From: Bacteroidales bacterium M8
GTDB lineage: Bacteria; Bacteroidota; Bacteroidia; Bacteroidales; Muribaculaceae
Direction: 5' to 3'
DNA length: 35,743 nt
Assembly (NCBI GenBank): GCA_001689495.1
Contig: LUJS01000032.1
Coordinates: 1 to 35,743, forward strand
Every line of letters starts with the position of its first letter. Position 1 is the first letter of the stretch. The notes beneath the pieces were generated by a model, which was not told where the DNA came from, did not search any database, and saw only the letters and a list, made by a program, of their open reading frames with translations. The translations under genes were made by a program, and so were the position numbers. This document shows positions 13,825 through 22,369 of the stretch, piece by piece.

Positions 13825-14388
13825 ATGACAAATCAGGAATTCATAGACATCATCGCCCGCGGCGAGCGAATCACCGGCGGGTCCGAGGCGCATCTCAAGA
13901 TGCACCAGCTGAGTCAGGAGGCCATCCGCATCACCCTCGAGCTCAACAACAACTATCATACACACGACGAGGTGATAGCCCTGTGGAGCGAGCTCACGGG
14001 GCGTCAGGTCGACGACAGCTTCAACTTCTTCCCGCCGTTCACCACCGATTGCGGCAAGAACATCCATATCGGCAATCGGGTCTTCATCAACTCGGGGTGC
14101 CGGTTTCAGGATCAGGGAGGCATATATATAGGTGATGACGTGCTGGTGGGACACAACTGCGTCATAGCCACCATAAACCACGAGGAGGATCCCGACCGGC
14201 GCGCCGACATGTGCTTCGCCCCCGTCCACATCGGCGACAAGGTGTGGATAGGCGCCAACGTCACCATCCTGCCCGGCGTCACCGTGGGCGACGGAGCCAT
14301 ACTCGCCGCCGGGGCCGTGGTGACGCGCGATGTCGCCCAGCGCACCGTCGTGGGCGGCGTACCGGCCCGCGTGCTCAAGCAGGTGTGA
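13825..14388 (+). CDS. Hexapeptide-repeat O-acetyltransferase (maltose/galactoside type)
   Basis: A 187-residue protein. The start is at 13825 (MTNQEFIDII), because the longer frame to 13789 starts upstream of the -7 box. An N-terminal helical cap (~1-55) is followed by left-handed beta-helix hexapeptide repeats: NIHIGNRVFINSGCRF, IYIGDDVLVGHNCVIATINHEEDP, VHIGDKVWIGANVTILPGVTVGDGAILAAGAVV. The His in ATINHEEDP corresponds to the catalytic His of maltose/galactoside acetyltransferases. Family knowledge: it uses acetyl-CoA to acetylate sugars or similar hydroxyls; the acceptor is not predictable. It is divergent from AraC-2 and likely in its regulon. Confidence 0.88.
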   Translation: MTNQEFIDIIARGERITGGSEAHLKMHQLSQEAIRITLELNNNYHTHDEVIALWSELTGRQVDDSFNFFPPFTTDCGKNIHIGNRVFINSGCRFQDQGGIYIGDDVLVGHNCVIATINHEEDPDRRADMCFAPVHIGDKVWIGANVTILPGVTVGDGAILAAGAVVTRDVAQRTVVGGVPARVLKQV

Positions 14389-14400
14389 CGACCCGCTGCC

Positions 14401-14967
14401 TCACAGACGACCGGCAAGACCCGCCCCGACAAGGCTGTCCAGAACAGCACCGCCGTCCATCGAGGGGCAGAACCGCATCAGCACGTTCAGCATCCCGCCC
14501 CCGAACAGGGCAGCGGCGTCGCGTATAGTGTCTGCCACGCAGACATCGCCGGCAATGCCGCAGATGTCCAGCCCCGTGGCCCCGCACGCCGTCACTATCC
14601 CGCGGATTCTGTCCGTGGCACCCGGGGCCTTGAAGATGGAATATTCCTCGCGATTGGCATCCTCGCCCTTGTGCAGCACCGTGACCTTGTCGCGATACAT
14701 CATCAGAGCATCCATGACCGGCTGCCATATAGCAGCCCCGACCGAGTCGGCCACGCAGTGAGGTGGCCACTTGCCCCCGGCGTCCGAAAACGAGCAGTGA
14801 TTCATCGGGTGACGGTCTGCCGTGACGATGACATGCCCGTACTCACGGCCCTTGTCACGGATATACGCAGCCAGCCTGTCCATCGCATCGACGGCATCGG
14901 GCACGGCCAGCGTCCCGCTGACAAAATCGACCTGCGGATCAACCACAATCAATATCTTCTTCTCCAT
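14401..14967 (-). CDS. pncA: Nicotinamidase (isochorismatase family)
   Basis: A 188-residue protein with the PncA pattern. The catalytic triad is D10 (VVDPQVDF), K100 (LHKGED) and C143 (GIAGDVCVADT). Metal ligands D51 and H53 (TADRHPMNHCSF) and H70 (KWPPHCV) are visible. Family knowledge: it hydrolyses nicotinamide to nicotinate in the NAD salvage pathway. The length matches the family. It has its own canonical promoter, and its 3' end lies 12 bp from the convergent acetyltransferase gene. No other NAD gene is adjacent. Confidence 0.9.
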   Translation of the reverse strand: MEKKILIVVDPQVDFVSGTLAVPDAVDAMDRLAAYIRDKGREYGHVIVTADRHPMNHCSFSDAGGKWPPHCVADSVGAAIWQPVMDALMMYRDKVTVLHKGEDANREEYSIFKAPGATDRIRGIVTACGATGLDICGIAGDVCVADTIRDAAALFGGGMLNVLMRFCPSMDGGAVLDSLVGAGLAGRL

Positions 14968-15004
14968 ACATTCAGTTGGGATTATAATGATTTGAGTAAC
15001 CGTG

Positions 15005-15035
15005 CAAAACTACAAAAAATCATTCTGTTTGTCAA
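15005..15035 (-). promoter_or_regulatory. pncA promoter
   Basis: On the minus strand TTG (15035-15033), a 20-bp spacer, and TAGTTTTG (15012-15005). It lies 37 bp before the ATG. Confidence 0.7.
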
Positions 15036-15074
15036 TAACGCCAATGAATAATCTGACAATTCAAGCCAAAAGAT

Positions 15075-15082
15075 TATTTTTG
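15075..15082 (+). promoter_or_regulatory. -7 box of Fe-S flavoprotein gene
   Basis: TATTTTTG, 45 bp before the ATG. No good -33 is seen. Confidence 0.45.
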
Positions 15083-15127
15083 CAACTCACTCAAGTCTTA
15101 TAGCAAACATAAAACAAAATAACAACA

Positions 15128-15739
15128 ATGAAAGTATTGCTCGTAAACGGGAGCCCGAATCAGAAGGGCAACACGCGCATGGCGCTCGAGGAGGTGGCCA
15201 AGGCGCTGAACGAGGATGGCATAGACACCGAGATCCTCGACCTCGGCAAGAAGCCCGTGCCGGGTTGCATAGCATGCGGCAAGTGCTCGGAGACCGGCGT
15301 ATGCGTGTTCGATCAGGGCATATATACCGAGATACGCAAGCGCCTCGAGGAGGGTGTCGACGGTTTTGTGTTCGGGTCGCCCACATATTACGCAGGCCCC
15401 AACGGATCGCTCTGCTCGCTGATGGACAGGCTCTTCTATTCGCTCAACCGCTATTTCCAGAACAGGCCCGCGGCCGCGGTGGGCATCTGTCGACGCGCCG
15501 GAGCCGTGCAGGTCGTGGAGAGGCTGAACAAATACTTCGAGATCACCAACATGCCGGTCGTCACCTCGCAATACTGGAATCTCGCCTTCGGCCGCACGCC
15601 GGGCGAGGTCGCCCGCGACGACGAGGGCATGCAGACCATGCGCACCCTCGGCCACAACATGGCGTGGATGCTAAAATCGCTGGCGGGTCACCCCGCCCCC
15701 GAGCGCGAAGAGCACGCTTGGACACACTTCATACGCTGA
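15128..15739 (+). CDS. Iron-sulfur flavoprotein / NADPH-dependent FMN reductase-like
   Basis: A 203-residue flavodoxin-fold protein. The FMN phosphate loop is LLVNGSPNQKGNTRMAL (residues 4-20). A compact Cys motif follows, C47-x2-C50-x2-C53-x5-C59 (CIACGKCSETGVC), as in iron-sulfur flavoproteins that bind a [4Fe-4S] cluster beside FMN. The FGSPTYYAGPNGSLCSLMDRLF segment contacts flavin. Family knowledge: these transfer electrons to small acceptors; the physiological partner is unknown. It is monocistronic and ends at a strong terminator. Divergent from pncA. Confidence 0.88.
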   Translation: MKVLLVNGSPNQKGNTRMALEEVAKALNEDGIDTEILDLGKKPVPGCIACGKCSETGVCVFDQGIYTEIRKRLEEGVDGFVFGSPTYYAGPNGSLCSLMDRLFYSLNRYFQNRPAAAVGICRRAGAVQVVERLNKYFEITNMPVVTSQYWNLAFGRTPGEVARDDEGMQTMRTLGHNMAWMLKSLAGHPAPEREEHAWTHFIR

Positions 15740-15764
15740 AAATATCGCCCGGCGATTCATTTTT

Positions 15765-15798
15765 TCGCGCCACTTGTAGTGTCAAGTGGCGCGATTTT
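15765..15798 (+). terminator. Intrinsic terminator after Fe-S flavoprotein gene
   Basis: A perfect 12-bp stem, TCGCGCCACTTG (15765-15776) with CAAGTGGCGCGA (15783-15794), then TTTT. Confidence 0.85.
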
Positions 15799-15800
15799 CG

Positions 15801-15808
15801 TAATTTTG
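15801..15808 (+). promoter_or_regulatory. -7 box of carB
   Basis: TAATTTTG directly after the terminator, 55 bp before the carB ATG. The -33 match is weak. Confidence 0.5.
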
Positions 15809-15863
15809 CAGAAAATTTCCATCAGGATCAATTTAACCACTCATTGAACAGATCTTTAGAACG

Positions 15864-18800
15864 ATGAAAAAAGTGTTATTGCTCGGCTCGGGCGCCTTGA
15901 AGATTGGGCAGGCGGGCGAATTCGACTACTCCGGTTCTCAGGCGCTCAAAGCGTTGCGCGAAGAGGGAATCGAATCGGTGCTCATCAACCCGAACATCGC
16001 CACAATCCAGACATCCGAGGGTGTGGCCGACCGCGTTTATTTCTTGCCTATAACTCCCGAATTCGTCGAGGAAGTGATCAAGAAAGAGCGTCCCGACGGC
16101 ATACTGCTCGCCTTTGGCGGACAGACTGCCCTCAACTGCGGCACTCAGCTCTATCTTGACGGTACTCTCGAGAAGTATGGCGTCAAGGTGCTCGGCACTT
16201 CGGTCGAGGCCATCATGATAACCGAAGACCGCGATCTGTTCGTGAAGAAACTCAACGAGATTGAGGTCAAGACCCCCGTCTCGCAGGCTGTCGAGAATCT
16301 CGACGACGCGCTGGCCGTGGCTCACCGCATCGGCTATCCCGTCATGGTGCGCTCGGGCTATGCCCTCGGCGGTCTCGGCTCGGGCATCTGCAACAACGAC
16401 GAGGAGTTCATCGAGCGCTGCGAGAGCGCTCTGGCATACTCGCGCCAGATTCTGGTCGAGGAGTCGCTGAAGGGCTGGAAGGAGATTGAGTTCGAGGTGA
16501 TACGCGATGCCTCGGACCTCTGCTTCACGGTCGTGCCGATGGAGAACTTCGACCCTCTGGGCATCCACACCGGCGAGAGTATCGTCGTGGCCCCCATCGT
16601 GTCGCTGGCTCCCGAGCAGATCAAGATGCTCGAGGAGATCGCCACCCGCACCGTGCGCCACATCGGCATCGTCGGCGAGTGCAACATCCAGTATGCGTTC
16701 AACGCCGAGACCAACGACTATCGCATCATCGAGATCAACGCTCGCCTCAGCCGCTCGTCGGCCCTCGCATCGAAGGCATCGGGCTATCCTCTGGCATTCG
16801 TGGCCGCCAAGCTGGCTCTGGGCTATACGCTCGACCAGATAGGCGAGCCCGGCACACCTTATTCGGCCGCCAAGGCCCCCGAGGTAGACTACATGATTGT
16901 CAAGATTCCCCGCTGGGACCTCTCTAAGTTTGTCGGCGTGGACCGCGAAATCGGCTCGTCGATGAAGTCGGTGGGCGAGATCATGTCGATCGGCAAGTCG
17001 TTCGAGGAAATCATACAGAAGGGCCTGCGCATGATCGGTCAGGGCATGCACGGATTCGTGGGCAACTCCGACCTGCACGTCGACGACCTCGAGCACGCCC
17101 TCACCCACCCCACCGACATGCGCATCTTTGCCATCGCTCAGGCTCTCGAGGAGGGCTATACCCCCGAGCGCGTGTCGGAGCTGACCAAGATAGACCTCTG
17201 GTTCATCAACCGTCTCAACAACATAGTGCGCTTTGCCGACTCGCTTCGACGTCGCGGCGGCAGTGTCGACGACATCGACCGCGAGACCATGCTCGAGGCC
17301 AAGAAGCTCGGATTCTCCGACTTCCAGATCTCGCGTCTGGTCGAGAATCCCACCGGCAACATGGAGGCCGACGTGCTGCGCGTGCGCAACCGCCGCAAGG
17401 CCCTCGACGTCACTCCCCGCATACAGCGCATCAACACCGTGGCCTCGGAGTATCCCGAACTCACCAACTATCTGTATGTCACCTACGGTGCCGAAGAGAA
17501 CGCCATCCGCTATGACATCAATGCCCGCAACAACATCATCGTGCTCGGTTCGGGCGCATATCGCATCGGCTCGTCGGTAGAGTTCGACTGGTGCTCGGTC
17601 AACGCCGCCACAACCTGCCGCAAGCTCGGATACAAGGCCGTGATGATAAACTATAACCCCGAGACCGTGTCGACCGACTATGACATGTGCGACCGTCTCT
17701 ACTTCGACGAGCTCAGCTTCGAGCGCGTCATGGACATCATCGACCTCGAGACACCCCGCGGCGTCATCGTCAGCGTGGGCGGCCAGATACCCAACAACTT
17801 GGCCATGAAGCTCTATCGCCGTCACGTGCCCGTGCTCGGAACATCGCCCATCTCGATCGACCGCGCCGAAAACCGCCACAAGTTCTCGGCCATGCTCGAC
17901 CAGCTCGGCATAGACCAGCCCCGCTGGAAGGAGCTCACCACCGAGGACGAGATACACGCCTTCGTCGAGGAGGTCGGTTTCCCCGTGCTGATCCGTCCCA
18001 GCTACGTGCTGTCGGGCGCCGCGATGAACGTATGCTATGACTACGAGCAGATGCACGAGTTCCTCGGTCAGGCCGCCAAGGTATCCAAGGAGTATCCCGT
18101 CGTCGTTTCGGAGTTCCTGCAGAACGCCAAGGAGATCGAGTTCGACGCCGTGGCCCGCAACGGCGAGATTGTCGAGTATGCCATCTCGGAGCATGTCGAA
18201 TATGCCGGCGTACACTCGGGCGACGCCACGCTGGTGTTCCCCGCCCAGAAGATCTACATGGCCACCGCGCGCCGCATCAAGCGCATCAGCGCCCGCATCG
18301 CCGAGGCCCTCAACATCTCAGGCCCGTTCAACATCCAGTATCTGGCCAAGGACAACTATGTCAAGGTCATCGAGTGCAACCTGCGCGCTTCGCGCTCGTT
18401 CCCGTTCGTGAGCAAGGTGCTCAAGAAGAACTTCATCGAGACCGCCACGCGCATCATGCTGGGCGAGAAGGTCGAGGTGGCCGACACATCGACATTCGAC
18501 ATCGACTATATCGGCGTCAAGGCATCGCAGTTCTCGTTTGCACGCCTGCACAAGGCAGACCCCGTGCTGGGCGTGGACATGTCGTCGACCGGCGAGGTCG
18601 GCTGTCTTGGCCGCGACTTTGACGAGGCCCTGCTCAACGCCCTCATCTCGGTGGGCCAGCACGTGCCCCGGAAGGGCGTGCTCGTCAGCTCGGGCGATCC
18701 CCGCGGCAAGGTCGACATGCTCGACGCATGCCGTCTGCTCGACTCGCGCGGATACAAGATCTATGCCACAACTGGCACGGCCGCATTCCTGAACGACCAC

Positions 18801-19070
18801 GGCGTCAAGGCCACCGCAGTGGGCTGGCCCGACGAGGAGGGCGGACAGTCGGTGCTCGACATCATCGGCGACCACACCGTAGATCTGGTCATCAACATCC
18901 CCAAGAACCACACCAAGCGCGAGCTCACCAACGGCTATCGCATACGCCGCCACGCCATCGACCACAACATCCCGTTGCTCACCAACGCACGTCTGGCTCT
19001 GGCGTTCATCAAGGCGTTCATCTCGCGTCCCGTCGAGTCTATCGGCATCACCTCATGGCAGGAATATTGA
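15864..19070 (+). CDS. carB: Carbamoyl-phosphate synthase large subunit
   Basis: A full-length 1068-residue protein with the duplicated synthetase architecture. The first half (about 1-400; GSGALKIGQAGEFDYSGSQA, GGLGSGICNN) makes carboxyphosphate and carbamate. A helical oligomerisation region follows (about 400-550). The second ATP-grasp half (about 550-930) begins GSGAYRIGSSVEFDWCSVNA. The C-terminal MGS-like allosteric domain (about 935-1068) contains YATTGTAAFLNDHGV. Family knowledge: with CarA it makes carbamoyl phosphate from glutamine, bicarbonate and 2 ATP for pyrimidines and arginine. carA is not adjacent, since the upstream gene is the Fe-S flavoprotein, so the two subunits are encoded apart or distantly. 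No damage seen. Confidence 0.97.
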   Translation: MKKVLLLGSGALKIGQAGEFDYSGSQALKALREEGIESVLINPNIATIQTSEGVADRVYFLPITPEFVEEVIKKERPDGILLAFGGQTALNCGTQLYLDGTLEKYGVKVLGTSVEAIMITEDRDLFVKKLNEIEVKTPVSQAVENLDDALAVAHRIGYPVMVRSGYALGGLGSGICNNDEEFIERCESALAYSRQILVEESLKGWKEIEFEVIRDASDLCFTVVPMENFDPLGIHTGESIVVAPIVSLAPEQIKMLEEIATRTVRHIGIVGECNIQYAFNAETNDYRIIEINARLSRSSALASKASGYPLAFVAAKLALGYTLDQIGEPGTPYSAAKAPEVDYMIVKIPRWDLSKFVGVDREIGSSMKSVGEIMSIGKSFEEIIQKGLRMIGQGMHGFVGNSDLHVDDLEHALTHPTDMRIFAIAQALEEGYTPERVSELTKIDLWFINRLNNIVRFADSLRRRGGSVDDIDRETMLEAKKLGFSDFQISRLVENPTGNMEADVLRVRNRRKALDVTPRIQRINTVASEYPELTNYLYVTYGAEENAIRYDINARNNIIVLGSGAYRIGSSVEFDWCSVNAATTCRKLGYKAVMINYNPETVSTDYDMCDRLYFDELSFERVMDIIDLETPRGVIVSVGGQIPNNLAMKLYRRHVPVLGTSPISIDRAENRHKFSAMLDQLGIDQPRWKELTTEDEIHAFVEEVGFPVLIRPSYVLSGAAMNVCYDYEQMHEFLGQAAKVSKEYPVVVSEFLQNAKEIEFDAVARNGEIVEYAISEHVEYAGVHSGDATLVFPAQKIYMATARRIKRISARIAEALNISGPFNIQYLAKDNYVKVIECNLRASRSFPFVSKVLKKNFIETATRIMLGEKVEVADTSTFDIDYIGVKASQFSFARLHKADPVLGVDMSSTGEVGCLGRDFDEALLNALISVGQHVPRKGVLVSSGDPRGKVDMLDACRLLDSRGYKIYATTGTAAFLNDHGVKATAVGWPDEEGGQSVLDIIGDHTVDLVINIPKNHTKRELTNGYRIRRHAIDHNIPLLTNARLALAFIKAFISRPVESIGITSWQEY

Positions 19071-19103
19071 TGCGCGTCAGACCGCACGAATAATTACACA
19101 AAG

Positions 19104-19132
19104 CTGCCGCCCGAGCTTCGGGCGGCAGTTTT
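19104..19132 (+). terminator. carB terminator
   Basis: CTGCCGCCCG pairs with CGGGCGGCAG around a 5-nt loop, followed by TTTTCAT. Confidence 0.85.
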
Positions 19133-19143
19133 CATATTGTTTC

Positions 19144-21930
19144 TCAGGCTGTCGTCTCGTCTACCAGATAGACAATCGACTCGTACGGCCTCCTGATGGT
19201 GTCCATCATCGAGATCTCGCACGTTCGGGCCAGCGAGTAGCATCCGTCAAACTCCTGGCCGTCTATCTCGGTGCGCTCGTCGGCGGTGGCGCTGTGGGCG
19301 ACCTCGGGATAGATGAATCCTCGGTCGCCGGCGGCTCCGCAGCACTGGCAGTTGGTCGGTATCACCACCTCGCGGGCACACTTTCGGGCTATCCGGGCCA
19401 TCGTCTCGTCAACCCCGAGCAGCCTCGACGCACAGGTCGGGTGCAGCAGCACGCGCCCCTTGGGCGAGGTGACTTCGAGACGGGGCAGCACCTCGGTCTC
19501 GAGCCATTGGGTGATGTCGAGTATCTTCAGGCGCGCATACCGCTCCTTGTTCTCGGGAGTCAGCACGTTCTCGACGGCGCGCAACAGCGTATGCGTGCAC
19601 GACGACGTGTCGCACACCACGGGCACGCGCCCCGAGTCGCTGAGCCGCCAGAAGGTCTCGACCGTCTTGTTGGCCACGATGGCCTGACCCTCGGGATCGC
19701 CCTTGTGCTGCCATATCTGCGAGCAGCACAGGCCGTGCATCTCCCGTGGCAACGACATGCGCAGGCCGGCCCTCGATGCCACACGCAACATCACGGTGAC
19801 GAGGTCGTCCTTGCCCAGCGACGAGCCGCCGAAGATGCGGGTTATGCAGGCGGGGAAATATATGAAATCAGGTTTCTCGACCTCGTTCCAATGCAACTTG
19901 GCCGGGAAGGGGAAGTGCTTTGACCAGTGCGGCACCTGACTGTAGACCCTGTGCATGAGGTCCGTGGCCCAGATGAGCGGATAGGGCGAGATGATCTTGC
20001 CGGTCACAACGGCGGCGCGCAGCACGGCACGGATGCCGCTCTCGACGGCGCCGTAATTGGATGCCATCGAGCTGAGCGTGCGCTCGAACAGGCGCGGGTC
20101 ATTGTGCTCGCGCACGCGGTCCGTCACCTCGGCGGTCGAGATGCCCATCGGGCACGGGGCCTGACACGATGCGTCGGCACAGCAGGTCTCCTCGCCTATG
20201 TACCTGTACTGTTTACGCAGTTCCGTGCTGCCGGTCTGCGCTATTATCCTCAGCGCCTGCAGTCTCTGGCGCGGGGTCAGCGTGATGTCGCGCGTCGGGC
20301 ACACGTGTTCGCAATAGCCGCACTCCATGCACTTGTCGGCGCGGGCATATCCCAGCTTGTCGCCAAACAGGGTCATCTCCTTCATCGGACCGATGAAGCA
20401 GTCCGGGTCATCGTTTATCATCACGCCCGGATTGAGTATGTTCTGCGGGTCGGCCAGACGTTTCACCTCGCGCATCAGGGCATAGATGCCGGGGCCCCAT
20501 TCGCGCTCGACAAAGGGCGCAATGGCTCGTCCGGTGCCGTGCTCGCCCTTCAGCGAACCCTCGAGCGATATGACGTGGTCGACCAGTCCGTCCATGAAGT
20601 TCCTGAAACGCAGGGTCTCCTTCTCGCCCTCGATGGTCGATGTGAGCATCGGGTGGATGTTGCCGTCGCGGGCGTGGCCGAAGATGGCGCCGTCATAGTC
20701 ATACTTGCGGAACAGGGCCTGCACGCCGTCGACCAGCCTGTCGAGGTCGCCCACCGGGGCGGCGACATCCTCGAGTATCACCGTGGCGCCCGGCACGCGC
20801 GCGCCGGCCACGCAGGGGAATATGCCGTCTCTCATGCGCCAGAGCGCCTCGCGCTCGGCCACGGTGTGTGTGAAGTCCTCCATGCGGCACAGATTCTTGA
20901 TCTTGCGGAACTCGGGGGCGAGTCTTGCCGTCAGTTCGGCCATCTCTTGGGGCGAGTCCGCGCCAAAGTCAACCAGCATGGCAGTCGTCCCCGCGGGCAT
21001 GTCGCTGCGTCGTCCCATGTAGCTCTCGAGCGAGGCATAGTCCATCATCTCGACGGCCAGCGCGCCCTGCTCGCCGAGCCAAGCCGCCGATGCCGCCGCC
21101 GACGTCACGTCGGGGAAGAATAGCTGACAGCTGCTGTATGTCGAGAAGAGTGGCAGCGTGGACAGCTCGCCCGAAATGATGTATGCCAGCGTGCCCTCGC
21201 TGCCTATGAGCAGGTGGGCGAATATGTCCATCGGGTCGTCGAAGTCGACAAAGGCGTTCATGGCATATCCCGTGACATTCTTGATGCGATACTTGCGCAC
21301 TATCTTCTCCCTCATCTCATCGTCGGCCAGTATGCGGGCCCTGATGTCCATGAGTCCGCGGCACAGGTCGGCCTCGTCGCGTGCGAACCTGCGGCGGTCG
21401 GCCTCGACGGCGCTGTCATAGCGGTGTCCGTTGGCCAGCATGAACTCGATGGAGCGCAGCGTGTGATACGAGTTGTGCTCGACGCCCGCCTGCATGCCGC
21501 TCGAGTTGTTGGACAGTATCCCGCCCATCATCGCCGCCGACGAGCTGGCCGGGTCGGGACCGATGCGGGTGTGGTGAGGCCTGAGGTATGCGTTGAGCTG
21601 CGCGGCGGTGACGCCCGGCTCGAACCACACCCTGTGGCCGTTGTCACGGATGTCATAGCGGTGCCAGCCGTTGCGAATCTCGCAGATTATGCCGTCGTTG
21701 ACACTCTGGCCAGACAGCGACGTGCCCGCCGCCCTGAACGTCACGCCGATGCCGGTCCGGCGGGCCAGCTCGAGCAGGCGACCGATCTCGCCGATGTCGC
21801 GTGGCCTGACTATGGCCTTGGGAGGTATGCGGAAATAAGATGCGTCGCGGGCATAGACCTCGCGCCACAGATCGCCGTCCAGTATGCGGTCTTTGTCAAA
21901 AATATCCTTGAGTGCGTCTGACAGCTCCAT
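19144..21930 (-). CDS. FAD-linked D-2-hydroxyacid (lactate/glycolate-type) dehydrogenase with Fe-S domain
   Basis: A 928-residue protein. The start is at 21930 (MELSDALKDIF), since the 45 extra upstream residues run into the divergent rubredoxin control region. An N-terminal FAD-binding PCMH domain (RAAGTSLSGQSVNDG, PDPASSSAAMMGG) leads into an FAD-oxidase C-terminal domain (GHARDGNIHPML, KGEHGTGRAIAPFV, DPQNILNPG). Then come a ferredoxin-like segment (CMECGYCEHVCPTRD, CCADASCQAPCP) and a C-terminal CCG-type heterodisulfide reductase-like part (GLCCSQIWQHKG, TNCQCCGAAGDRG). It resembles fused GlcD-GlcF/Dld-II dehydrogenases that pass electrons to the quinone pool. The substrate (D-lactate or related) is inferred. 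Divergent from rubredoxin. Confidence 0.9.
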   Translation of the reverse strand: MELSDALKDIFDKDRILDGDLWREVYARDASYFRIPPKAIVRPRDIGEIGRLLELARRTGIGVTFRAAGTSLSGQSVNDGIICEIRNGWHRYDIRDNGHRVWFEPGVTAAQLNAYLRPHHTRIGPDPASSSAAMMGGILSNNSSGMQAGVEHNSYHTLRSIEFMLANGHRYDSAVEADRRRFARDEADLCRGLMDIRARILADDEMREKIVRKYRIKNVTGYAMNAFVDFDDPMDIFAHLLIGSEGTLAYIISGELSTLPLFSTYSSCQLFFPDVTSAAASAAWLGEQGALAVEMMDYASLESYMGRRSDMPAGTTAMLVDFGADSPQEMAELTARLAPEFRKIKNLCRMEDFTHTVAEREALWRMRDGIFPCVAGARVPGATVILEDVAAPVGDLDRLVDGVQALFRKYDYDGAIFGHARDGNIHPMLTSTIEGEKETLRFRNFMDGLVDHVISLEGSLKGEHGTGRAIAPFVEREWGPGIYALMREVKRLADPQNILNPGVMINDDPDCFIGPMKEMTLFGDKLGYARADKCMECGYCEHVCPTRDITLTPRQRLQALRIIAQTGSTELRKQYRYIGEETCCADASCQAPCPMGISTAEVTDRVREHNDPRLFERTLSSMASNYGAVESGIRAVLRAAVVTGKIISPYPLIWATDLMHRVYSQVPHWSKHFPFPAKLHWNEVEKPDFIYFPACITRIFGGSSLGKDDLVTVMLRVASRAGLRMSLPREMHGLCCSQIWQHKGDPEGQAIVANKTVETFWRLSDSGRVPVVCDTSSCTHTLLRAVENVLTPENKERYARLKILDITQWLETEVLPRLEVTSPKGRVLLHPTCASRLLGVDETMARIARKCAREVVIPTNCQCCGAAGDRGFIYPEVAHSATADERTEIDGQEFDGCYSLARTCEISMMDTIRRPYESIVYLVDETTA

Positions 21931-22073
21931 AACAGTGAATCGTGATTTTGAGATAATGTATAATGAACTAACAACCGTCACCCCCGGCATGTTTTTGCCG
22001 GCCGGAACATTTTGCGGCATGTCGGTGTTTAGTATTATGCAAAACCGTTTTATCAACCAAAACATCTGTGATT

Positions 22074-22235
22074 ATGGAAAAATATGTATGCACCGTATGC
22101 GGCTGGGTCTACGATCCCGCCGTCGGCGATCCCGAACACGGCATCAAGCCCGGCACATCATTTGCCGACCTCCCCGACGACTGGACATGCCCCGAATGTG
22201 GCGTCGGAAAAGAGGATTTCGAACCCGAATCCTGA
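22074..22235 (+). CDS. Rubredoxin
   Basis: A 53-residue protein, easily missed because of its size. It holds two Cys knuckles: CTVCGWVYDP (C6, C9) and CPECGVGKEDFE (C39, C42), which bind a single Fe. The intervening HGIKPGTSFADLPDDWTCP is the standard rubredoxin core. Family knowledge: a small cytoplasmic electron carrier, often serving rubrerythrin or reductases in the oxygen response of anaerobes. It is divergent from the large dehydrogenase, with 143 bp between their starts, which suggests linked redox roles, though direct partnership is speculation. It ends before a terminator. Confidence 0.97.
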   Translation: MEKYVCTVCGWVYDPAVGDPEHGIKPGTSFADLPDDWTCPECGVGKEDFEPES

Positions 22236-22244
22236 ATCACCGCG

Positions 22245-22284
22245 GCGGAGCGACCCTGACCCACAGGCGCTCCGCTTTTCTTTT
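22245..22284 (+). terminator. Rubredoxin terminator
   Basis: GCGGAGCG (22245-22252) pairs with CGCTCCGC (22268-22275), followed by TTTTCTTTT. Confidence 0.8.
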
Positions 22285-22369
22285 GTTCCAAACAATCGGG
22301 CCGACCGGCGTGTTAGCAAGGTAAAGGGAGAGCCTACGACAAATCCCCTCCCCGCAACGACATTACATT

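Noticed and set aside
15876..18215. 779-residue minus-strand ORF
   Set aside because: Antisense of carB; no recognisable domain.
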